Below are positions 1 through 6,609 of a stretch of DNA of 64,000 nt, one piece after another (the first letter of the stretch is position 1; each line of letters starts with the position of its first letter). The stretch comes from a virus. The stretch spans positions 35,139-99,138 of the IMG/VR virus record IMGVR_UViG_3300043449_001175; one strand, 5' to 3'. The position numbers and the translations under genes are program-made. The notes below the pieces were generated by a model. That model searched no databases and was not told the DNA's origin. It saw only the letters and a list, made by a program, of their open reading frames with translations.

Positions 1-869
1 TATTAATTGAACAAAATTTTGCCGGAACTTTTGATGGTGCGATATCAAAGTTTAATATGTATGCAAAACCATTATCGGTTCCTGAAATTCAACACAATGC
101 AAGAATTTTAAGACCAATTTATAATTTTTTAAATCCATATTGTTTAGATTGTGGTGCAAATGTAACACCAACCCCAACACCAACAACAACAGTTACACCA
201 ACACCAACCTCAGTTACTCCAACTCCAACACCTACACCATCGGTAACACCAGGTCTTTCACCAACACCAACCCCAACACCGACAAGTACACCATCACCTT
301 ATTTTGCATATCTATTTATAGAACCTCAATCAGGTTCAACTCTTATTGGTGAATACATGTACAATTTGGGTTCAACATTCTATGGATTTACAAATAACTC
401 AGCGCCAGACAATGACAACACAAATCCTGACTTATTCAATGATGACATGAATAATTATGTGTCTTTCTCAGGATGGAGTAATGGTTCATTCCCTTCAGTG
501 AGAACTCAAACAGTTCCACAGTCTTCGGGTGGTGTTGATTCATTTGGTAATTCAATATCGGCATATAATTTCACAACACACGAAGTACCAATTAATACAG
601 TTAGTGGTAACTCTTGGTATACGTGGATTATCCCAAATGATGCGATAAATGATGGAATACAACAAAAAATTGCTTATAGTGTAAATGGTAATCCAAACGC
701 ATTGACAACATCAATTATGGACAGCTCAATTTATTCTAGTACGTTTACTTATACAGGTACTACAATTCCTGTTGGTACTTATAGAGTTTACACAACATTT
801 GCTGACTTGTCATTCTATATAAATAACAACTTTAATACCGTATATTTTAAAGGTGATACTGTAATTTAA
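1..869 (+). CDS. Tail adhesin/fibre protein, 5' truncated (LamG-like end, Thr-Pro linker, shared C-terminal domain)
   Basis: The reading frame is open from base 3, so the gene begins upstream of the window; the ATG at 57 is internal. The first 50 or so residues (FNMYAKPLSVPEIQHNARIL) look like the closing strands of a concanavalin A-like/LamG carbohydrate-binding domain. Next comes a linker of about 45 residues made almost only of Thr, Pro and Ser, then a C-terminal domain of about 180 residues ending in YRVYTTFADLSFY. That domain recurs, about 60% identical by eye, at the end of the gene at 61296-62288. Inferred role: a surface-exposed virion protein binding host glycans. Four glycosyltransferase genes follow directly. 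The adhesin role is inferred from architecture; no enzymatic motif was seen. Confidence 0.75.
   Translation, partial: LIEQNFAGTFDGAISKFNMYAKPLSVPEIQHNARILRPIYNFLNPYCLDCGANVTPTPTPTTTVTPTPTSVTPTPTPTPSVTPGLSPTPTPTPTSTPSPYFAYLFIEPQSGSTLIGEYMYNLGSTFYGFTNNSAPDNDNTNPDLFNDDMNNYVSFSGWSNGSFPSVRTQTVPQSSGGVDSFGNSISAYNFTTHEVPINTVSGNSWYTWIIPNDAINDGIQQKIAYSVNGNPNALTTSIMDSSIYSSTFTYTGTTIPVGTYRVYTTFADLSFYINNNFNTVYFKGDTVI
162..299 (+). repeat. Thr-Pro linker repeat in the first adhesin
   Basis: Low-complexity ACA/CCA codons encode alternating Thr and Pro with a few Ser and Val. The same type of linker occurs in the adhesin genes at 58700-58815 and 61549-61725. It resembles mucin-type stalks and is rich in potential O-glycosylation sites. 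Confidence 0.85.
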
Positions 870-976
870 AATTTATCCTTTACCTCATCACAAGTATTAT
901 AAAAAAAGGTTTTTAACAATTAATTTTCCTATTAACTTTTCTATTTCTTTAATTAGTTTTATGAAAAACTATTTTA

Positions 977-2224
977 ATGAAAATATTTGTTCAAATTGCC
1001 TCTTATCGTGACCCACAGTTGGTTCACACAATCAAAAACATGATTGAAAATGCGAAGAAACCAAAAAATTTACGATTTGGTATTGCAAGACAATTTCATC
1101 CCAATGATAAATTTGATGACTTGTCAGAGTACGATAAAGATAAAAGATTCAAAATCATTAACATTCCATACGAAGAATCAAAAGGTGTTTGTTGGGCAAG
1201 AAACCTAACACAACAACTTTATGATAATGAAGAATATACACTTCAAATTGATTCTCACATGAGGTTTGCTCCAAATTGGGATGATGAGATGATTAAGATG
1301 ATTAAACAACTCCAAAAGAAAGGTCATGAAAAACCATTACTTACAGGTTATGTTTCGTCATTTGACCCCGACAATGACCCTCAAGGGAGAATGCAAGAGC
1401 CATGGAGAATGGCGTTTGACAGATTTATTCCCGAAGGTGCGGTATTCTTCTTACCTGAAACAATTCCAGGTTGGCAGAACTTAACAGAACCTGTCACATC
1501 TCGTTTCTATTCGGCTCACTACTGTTTCACTTTGGGACAATTCTCAAAAGAAGTACAACACAACCCTGAATACTATTTTCACGGTGAAGAAATATCAATT
1601 GCCGCTCGTGCTTATACTTGGGGTTATGATTTGTTCCACCCACATAAAGTTTTGATTTGGCACGAATATACTCGTAAAGGTAGAACAAAACAATGGGATG
1701 ACGATAAAGCTTGGGGTGAGAAAAACAAACATTCACATTTTACAAACAGAAAGTTGTTTGGTATGGACGGTGAACAACAAGAAGGACATGATGGTCCTTA
1801 TGGTTTTGGTCCCGTTAGAACATTAAGAGATTACGAAAAGTACTCTGGTTTGTTGTTTGAAAAACGTGCGGTACAACAATATACTTTGGATAAGAACTAC
1901 CCACCGAACCCATATAATTTTGAATCTGAAGAAGAGTGGAAGAAAAACTTTGCTCAAGTTTTCAAACATTGTATTGATATTGGATTCTCTCAAGTACCTG
2001 AAAAAGATTATGATTTTTGGGTGGTTGCTTTTCACGGAGAAAATGATGAAACACTTTATAGAAAAGATGCTGACATCAATGAGATTAATAGAATGTTAAA
2101 TGACCCTGATGGATATTGTAAAGTATGGAGAGAGTTCCAAACAGAACATAAACCAAAGTATTGGGTTGTTTGGCCTCACTCAGTATCAAAAGACTGGTGT
2201 GAAAGGATTACGGGGAACCTGTAA
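977..2224 (+). CDS. GT60-type protein GlcNAc-transferase (Pfam GlcNAc family)
   Basis: 415 residues matching the glycosyltransferase family whose known members are Dictyostelium Skp1 Gnt1 and trypanosome polypeptide alpha-GlcNAc transferases. Visible family motifs: an N-terminal IFVQIASYRDPQL strand; CWAR near residue 75; the metal/sugar-nucleotide site LQIDSHMRF with D92-S93-H94; and HGEEISIAARAYTWGYD with G203-E204-E205, followed by a WHEY motif. Known characterised members transfer GlcNAc from UDP-GlcNAc to hydroxyproline or threonine of proteins in the cytosol. The substrate here is inferred only: the Thr-Pro-rich tail adhesin immediately upstream is the obvious candidate. First of four consecutive GT genes; the next starts 15 bases downstream. 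Host-surface modification is an alternative role. Confidence 0.85.
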   Translation: MKIFVQIASYRDPQLVHTIKNMIENAKKPKNLRFGIARQFHPNDKFDDLSEYDKDKRFKIINIPYEESKGVCWARNLTQQLYDNEEYTLQIDSHMRFAPNWDDEMIKMIKQLQKKGHEKPLLTGYVSSFDPDNDPQGRMQEPWRMAFDRFIPEGAVFFLPETIPGWQNLTEPVTSRFYSAHYCFTLGQFSKEVQHNPEYYFHGEEISIAARAYTWGYDLFHPHKVLIWHEYTRKGRTKQWDDDKAWGEKNKHSHFTNRKLFGMDGEQQEGHDGPYGFGPVRTLRDYEKYSGLLFEKRAVQQYTLDKNYPPNPYNFESEEEWKKNFAQVFKHCIDIGFSQVPEKDYDFWVVAFHGENDETLYRKDADINEINRMLNDPDGYCKVWREFQTEHKPKYWVVWPHSVSKDWCERITGNL

Positions 2225-2239
2225 TAATAAAATTAGTTA

Positions 2240-2974
2240 ATGAATATTACTAATATCCCTAAGTTTGTCGTTAATTTAGAAAGACGACCTGACCGATTAG
2301 AACATATCCAAAAAGAAATGGATTATATGGGTTGGGAATACGAGTTATTCAAAGCCGTTGATTTAAATAATCATGGTGGTTGTACTTTATCACACACACA
2401 AATCATTAAACTTGCCAAAGAACGAGGATATGACTCGGTTATGGTGATTGAAGATGATTGTACTTTTTTACCGTATTCGAAGGATTTGATAAATAAAATT
2501 GAAACCGAATCTGATGAGTTTGAATTTGGAATTATTAATCTTGCACCAACCTTAAACCGAGTAGTCAACCGTAGTGAAGAACAACCTTTATTTTTAGATA
2601 TTACAAATTTACCGCCAAAGAAAGAACATGAAAGAGGTATATTTGCAACTAACATGATAATTTATCATAGTTCAATTTATGATAAAGTTTTGGAAATGGA
2701 AAAAAAAGAAAACTTAGGTTATTATGCAATAGATGATTACATTTATCAATTTGTTTTACCAATCAGACAAAGTTATTGTCCAATATTACCAGTTGCCCCT
2801 CAAATGAGTAGTTGGTCTGATGTATCTCAAGGACAATACAATAATTTTTATACTCAAACTTATAATTGGAATTTATATAGTCCGTGTAAAATACCTTCAG
2901 GATATTTACATGGTACATTAACAAACGAACTTAAAACAAATAAACAACATAAAGAATTTACATATGTCAGTTAA
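2240..2974 (+). CDS. GT25-family glycosyltransferase
   Basis: 244 residues with the GT25 signature (family of LPS beta-1,4-galactosyltransferases and collagen galactosyltransferases). The N-terminus VVNLERRPDRLEHI is the donor-binding strand-loop; GCTLSHTQIIKLA and the acidic VIEDDCTF are the conserved catalytic/metal region, followed by a GT25-like variable C-terminal half. It probably transfers a hexose onto a glycan or glycoprotein. It lies 15 bases after the GT60-type gene and overlaps the next gene by 11 bases, implying co-expression. The acceptor cannot be read from the sequence. Confidence 0.85.
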   Translation: MNITNIPKFVVNLERRPDRLEHIQKEMDYMGWEYELFKAVDLNNHGGCTLSHTQIIKLAKERGYDSVMVIEDDCTFLPYSKDLINKIETESDEFEFGIINLAPTLNRVVNRSEEQPLFLDITNLPPKKEHERGIFATNMIIYHSSIYDKVLEMEKKENLGYYAIDDYIYQFVLPIRQSYCPILPVAPQMSSWSDVSQGQYNNFYTQTYNWNLYSPCKIPSGYLHGTLTNELKTNKQHKEFTYVS

Positions 2975-3845
2975 ATTTATTACATCAATATATAGCGATT
3001 TGTATGGTACTGAATACGGTGGTCGAATTGGTAGAGGAGGTCATTATCGATATAGTTTATTATCGCTTTTAAAAATGACTAATGCTGATTTTTTATGTTA
3101 TACATCAGATAGAGAGTTACCTTCATTACTCACATTTTTTTATGAAACACATGGTATATCATCAGATAAACTAAAATTTCAAGTGTTTGATATTGCAAAT
3201 ACAAAATTCAAAGATTTAATTAATCAATATAAAGATGTTGAAGTAACTAAAAAATCAGATAGATGTATTGAAGTACAATATAGTAAATTCCATTGGTGGT
3301 GGAACGAAGATAAGTCTTATGATTATTATTATTGGATTGACGCTGGATTGTCACATTGCGGATTAATCCCAGTTAAATACTTGGTTGGTACTCACCCCGA
3401 ACAAAGATATTATGAATCAACTTTATTCAATAATGATTTTTTGAAGAATCTAATTGAAGATACTGGCGATAAATTCTTAATTCTTGGAAAAGAAAATGAC
3501 CGAAATTATTGGTCAGGCACATTGGACCCTAAATGGTATACTAATTGGGAAAGAGGTGTTCATATTATTGGAGGACTATTTGGTGGTCATAGAGATAATT
3601 GGGATAAAATTGTTACACTATTTGAAGATTATACTAAAAATGTTATTACTGAGGATAAAGGTTTACCCCATGAAGAAAATATAATGACATTAATGTACTA
3701 TAATCATAAAGAATTATTTGAACGTAAACATTTTGATATTTGGTGGTGTAGGGATAATGCACCTGCAGGTGTTTCAGATGAAATGTTTGAACAAAATAAA
3801 AGTTTTTTTAAAATTTTAGAAGAATTTAATAGAATATATGAGTAA
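2964..3845 (+). CDS. HtrL/YibB-like putative glycosyltransferase
   Basis: 293 residues resembling the HtrL_YibB/WlaTC family, thought to act in surface polysaccharide synthesis. Visible features are an N-terminal FITSIYSDLYGTEYGG, an aromatic core ending in YYWIDAGLSH near residue 122 (the family's acidic site) and IIGGLFGGH downstream. It overlaps the upstream GT25 gene by 11 bases and the next gene by 8, so the three are translationally linked. A related domain forms the first half of the next protein. The donor and acceptor are unknown, and the family itself is poorly characterised biochemically. Confidence 0.7.
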   Translation: MSVKFITSIYSDLYGTEYGGRIGRGGHYRYSLLSLLKMTNADFLCYTSDRELPSLLTFFYETHGISSDKLKFQVFDIANTKFKDLINQYKDVEVTKKSDRCIEVQYSKFHWWWNEDKSYDYYYWIDAGLSHCGLIPVKYLVGTHPEQRYYESTLFNNDFLKNLIEDTGDKFLILGKENDRNYWSGTLDPKWYTNWERGVHIIGGLFGGHRDNWDKIVTLFEDYTKNVITEDKGLPHEENIMTLMYYNHKELFERKHFDIWWCRDNAPAGVSDEMFEQNKSFFKILEEFNRIYE

Positions 3846-5511
3846 TATAACTTTAGTAACAGGTCTTTGGAATATTAAGAGAGATGAACTTGGTGAAGGT
3901 TGGTCTCGTTCATTCCAACATTATTTGGATAAATTTGAACAACTACTTAAGGTTGAAAATCCAATGATTATATTTGGTGATTCTGACTTGGAATCATTTG
4001 TTTTTGAAAGACGAAACAAAGATAATACAATGTTTATCTCTCGTAGTCAAGAATGGTTCAAAAACGAATTTTATGACAAAATACAAACAATCAGAACAAA
4101 TCCTGATTGGTATAATCAAGCAGGTTGGTTACCACAATCAACACAAGCAAGATTAGAAATGTACAATCCTTTGGTAATGTCAAAGGTTTTCTTATTAAAT
4201 GATGCCAAAATTATGGACCCATTTAATTCTGATATGATGTTTTGGATTGATGCTGGTTTAACAAATACTGTTCATCCAGGTTATTTTACACACGATAAAG
4301 TTTTGGAGAAATTACCTAACTATGTTAATAAATTTTCATTTGTTTGTTTCCCATATCAAGCCGAAAACGAGATTCACGGATTTAACTTTAATCAAATTAA
4401 TGGAATTGTTGGTGAAAAGGTAGAAATGGTTGCACGTGGTGGGTTCTTTGGTGGTCCAAAACACACAATAGGAGACATTAACGGGATTTATTACAATTTG
4501 TTATCATCCACATTATCTCGTGGACTTATGGGAACTGAGGAGTCAATATTCTCAATCATGTGTTACAAACACTCCGATTTAATTGATTACTTTGAAATAG
4601 AATCTAATGGTTTATTTGGTAAGTTCTTTGAAGATTTGAAAAATGAAACATTAGAAAGAAAAAACAAACAAGGTTTTACACCAATTAATGACGATTTGAA
4701 TCCTGATAACGCTGCTTTGTATGTAATTACATTTAATAGTCCAAAACAATTTGAAACATTGATTGATTCAATGACTCAATATGACAAAGATTTTTTAGAT
4801 AAACCAAAAAAGTTTTTATTGAATAACTCATCTGATTTATCAACTACCGAAAGATACTCGGAACTTTGTGAAATATATGGTTTTGAACATATCAAGAAAG
4901 ATAATTTAGGTATTTGTGGTGGTAGACAATGGGTTGCAGAACATTCTGAAGAAAATGGGTTTGATTTTCATTTTTTCTTCGAGGATGACATGTTCTTTTA
5001 CCCCCAAAAAGGAGATGTGTGTAGAAACGGATTTAATAGATACGTTTCAAATTTATATAAGAACACATTAGAAATAACAAAAAAGAATCATTTTGATTTT
5101 TTAAAGTTTAATTACAGTGAGTTTTATGGTGATAATGGTACCCAATGGTCGTGGTACAATGTTCCACAGAACTTTAGAATAGAACATTGGCCTGAAAAAC
5201 CAAATTTACCTGTTCACGGTCAAGACCCAAATGCTCCAAGAACAAAATTCAAACATGTAAGAACACACAATGGTATTCCATTCGTATCAGGTGAAATTTA
5301 TTATTGTAACTGGCCACAAGTTGTTACTCGTCATGGTAACAAGAAAATGTTTTTAGAAACAACTTGGGCACACCCGTTCGAGCAGACATGGATGAGTTTT
5401 ATTTTTCAAGAAACAATTAAGGGAAAAATCAATCCCGGACTATTACTTATGACCCCAACTGAACATGATAGGTTTGAATTTTATGATGGTTCATTAAGAA
5501 AAGAATCTTAA
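3838..5511 (+). CDS. Two-domain glycosyltransferase: HtrL/YibB-like plus GT-A-like domain
   Basis: 557 residues. Residues 1 to about 280 repeat the HtrL/YibB pattern (TLVTGLWNI, then FWIDAGL near residue 134 and GGFFGGPKHT). Residues from about 290 form a second unit starting ALYVITFNSPKQFETLIDSM, typical of the nucleotide-sugar-binding start of GT2-like GT-A folds, with FFFEDDMFF near residue 382 as the DXD-like metal site. The two domains could add two sugars in succession. The first half is related to the preceding gene, which suggests duplication. Last of the four-gene cluster. The family call for the second half is tentative. Confidence 0.7.
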   Translation: MSNITLVTGLWNIKRDELGEGWSRSFQHYLDKFEQLLKVENPMIIFGDSDLESFVFERRNKDNTMFISRSQEWFKNEFYDKIQTIRTNPDWYNQAGWLPQSTQARLEMYNPLVMSKVFLLNDAKIMDPFNSDMMFWIDAGLTNTVHPGYFTHDKVLEKLPNYVNKFSFVCFPYQAENEIHGFNFNQINGIVGEKVEMVARGGFFGGPKHTIGDINGIYYNLLSSTLSRGLMGTEESIFSIMCYKHSDLIDYFEIESNGLFGKFFEDLKNETLERKNKQGFTPINDDLNPDNAALYVITFNSPKQFETLIDSMTQYDKDFLDKPKKFLLNNSSDLSTTERYSELCEIYGFEHIKKDNLGICGGRQWVAEHSEENGFDFHFFFEDDMFFYPQKGDVCRNGFNRYVSNLYKNTLEITKKNHFDFLKFNYSEFYGDNGTQWSWYNVPQNFRIEHWPEKPNLPVHGQDPNAPRTKFKHVRTHNGIPFVSGEIYYCNWPQVVTRHGNKKMFLETTWAHPFEQTWMSFIFQETIKGKINPGLLLMTPTEHDRFEFYDGSLRKES

Positions 5512-5514
5512 TGA

Positions 5515-5523
5515 GTATTTATA
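5515..5523 (+). promoter_or_regulatory. TATTTAT-type motif before the GNAT-like gene
   Basis: GTATTTATA begins 4 bases after the glycosyltransferase stop and ends 4 bases before the next ATG. If it is a -10 element, the transcript would be nearly leaderless. Confidence 0.45.
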
Positions 5524-5527
5524 ATAC

Positions 5528-6016
5528 ATGGGAAGGTTTATTATATCAGAAAATGAAAAAAAGAGGATATTGGGTTTATATCTTGTTGAATCTGAAGAAG
5601 AAATCACTTTAGTTGATGGTATTGAAAAAAGAATAGACAAAAATCCTAATCCAAAAGTACAGAGTATACTTCCTCCAGGTTTGTTTAAAAGTTATACAGT
5701 TTTATTAAACGGAGAAGAAATAATGGGTGGAAGTCCACAAACCTCAAAAAAATATACCTATGTTGGTTCTAAAGAGGGTGGTTTATTAAACGTAGTTATA
5801 CCTGACGATTCTGACAAGGCTTATGTAATGAATATTAATATTCCTGAAAACCTAAGAGGAAAGGGTATTGGTGCTAAAATATACCAAGCTGTTGCTAATA
5901 AAATTAATCGAACAGTAATTAGCTCAGGAGATAATGAAGCGTTAGGGATGATTGCGTCACAAACACCATCATCACAATCGTTTTGGAGAAAACATAAAAA
6001 TTTTGAACCCAATTGA
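5528..6016 (+). CDS. Small GNAT-like acetyltransferase-type protein
   Basis: 162 residues. The C-terminal half carries MNINIPENLRGKGIGAKIYQ, which fits GNAT motif A (R-x-x-G-x-G) for acetyl-CoA pyrophosphate binding, followed by a helix and a SFWRKHKNFEP ending like the family's last strand. The N-terminal 25 residues (FIISENEKKRILGLYLVES) are a short charged helix similar in style to the leader of the gene at 35631. The domain is shorter than typical GNATs and lacks a clear N-terminal strand pair. Substrate unknown; acetyltransferase activity is an inference from one motif. Confidence 0.5.
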   Translation: MGRFIISENEKKRILGLYLVESEEEITLVDGIEKRIDKNPNPKVQSILPPGLFKSYTVLLNGEEIMGGSPQTSKKYTYVGSKEGGLLNVVIPDDSDKAYVMNINIPENLRGKGIGAKIYQAVANKINRTVISSGDNEALGMIASQTPSSQSFWRKHKNFEPN

Positions 6017-6048
6017 TATATTCATATCACAAATCTAATATTTTTTTT

Positions 6049-6071
6049 CCAAATTGCAAACTCTAATTTGG
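6049..6071 (+). other. Inverted repeat in an intergenic gap
   Basis: CCAAATT (6049-6055) can pair with AATTTGG (6065-6071) across a 9-base loop. A run of eight T lies just upstream rather than downstream, so it does not look like a terminator for the + strand. It would fit a terminator reading the minus strand, where no nearby gene needs one. Function unclear. Confidence 0.25.
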
Positions 6072-6099
6072 TTCCAACATAATAATTTAATTTATTTTG

Positions 6100-6108
6100 G
6101 TATTTATA
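6100..6108 (+). promoter_or_regulatory. TATTTAT-type motif before the 133-aa gene
   Basis: GTATTTATA ends 4 bases before the ATG at 6113, the same spacing as the copy at 5515. Confidence 0.45.
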
Positions 6109-6112
6109 TGTA

Positions 6113-6514
6113 ATGGATTTTAATATTAAAAAAAATGCGACATTACCACTTTTAAAAATGCAAGTGGTTAGAGATGGTAGAAGTGAATACCAATCTTTTA
6201 TGGATTCTTTGGGTAATGCCTCAATTTTCTTTTCTATGATAAATGAAACATCTGGTATACCAAAGATTGTTTCAAAACCCGCATATATTACTGAAGTAAT
6301 TGGTGATGACCCAAACGCATTACCCGAATATTACGTATATTTTAAATTCACCGCTCGTGATACAAATACTATTGGTCGTTATGTTGGACAATTTTTGATT
6401 AAATATAATAACGGTCTTTTGGGTGGTATTGAAGGAAATCTTATTTTACCTCTAAGAGATGAGTTATACATCAATGTCCAAGAAAGTTTCATTATAGATA
6501 GTCCTTGTTGTTGA
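6113..6514 (+). CDS. Hypothetical protein, possibly beta-sandwich virion protein
   Basis: 133 residues, not recognised with confidence. The opening FNIKKNATLPLLKMQVVRDG and the closing GQFLIKYNNG strand resemble the N-terminal beta-sandwich domain of BppU-type baseplate proteins (DUF2479), which attach receptor-binding proteins to baseplates; this is a weak pattern match. It ends in CC. It stands alone between the GNAT-like gene and the polymerase leader with its own upstream motif, so it is probably expressed late, unlike the polymerase. Confidence 0.45.
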   Translation: MDFNIKKNATLPLLKMQVVRDGRSEYQSFMDSLGNASIFFSMINETSGIPKIVSKPAYITEVIGDDPNALPEYYVYFKFTARDTNTIGRYVGQFLIKYNNGLLGGIEGNLILPLRDELYINVQESFIIDSPCC

Positions 6515-6537
6515 CGAGGTTAAATTCAATACCTATA

Positions 6538-6600
6538 CTTTAACCAATGAGTAAGACAAACTCCGTATTTTACGGAAGATAATAGGTCACTCGGTTAAAA
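6538..6600 (+). promoter_or_regulatory. Structured RNA leader before DNA polymerase (candidate translational operator)
   Basis: TTTTAACC (6538-6545) pairs perfectly with GGTTAAAA (6593-6600). GAGT (6549-6552) extends the stem with ACTC (6589-6592) after a 3-base bulge. Inside lies a second hairpin, TCCGTA (6562-6567) with TACGGA (6571-6576), loop TTT. The structure ends 9 bases before the polymerase ATG. In T4, gp43 represses its own translation by binding a hairpin near its start; this element is similarly placed, but that role here is inference. Confidence 0.6.
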
Positions 6601-6609
6601 TTTATAGAA

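Noticed and set aside
1857-2099. 80-codon plus-strand frame inside the GT60-type gene
   Set aside because: Out-of-frame shadow rich in Ile, Lys and Leu with no start context; the host gene is conserved across this region.
6515-6609. A tRNA in the polymerase leader
   Set aside because: The stems do not form a cloverleaf: no 5-bp anticodon arm with a 7-base loop and no T-arm consensus.
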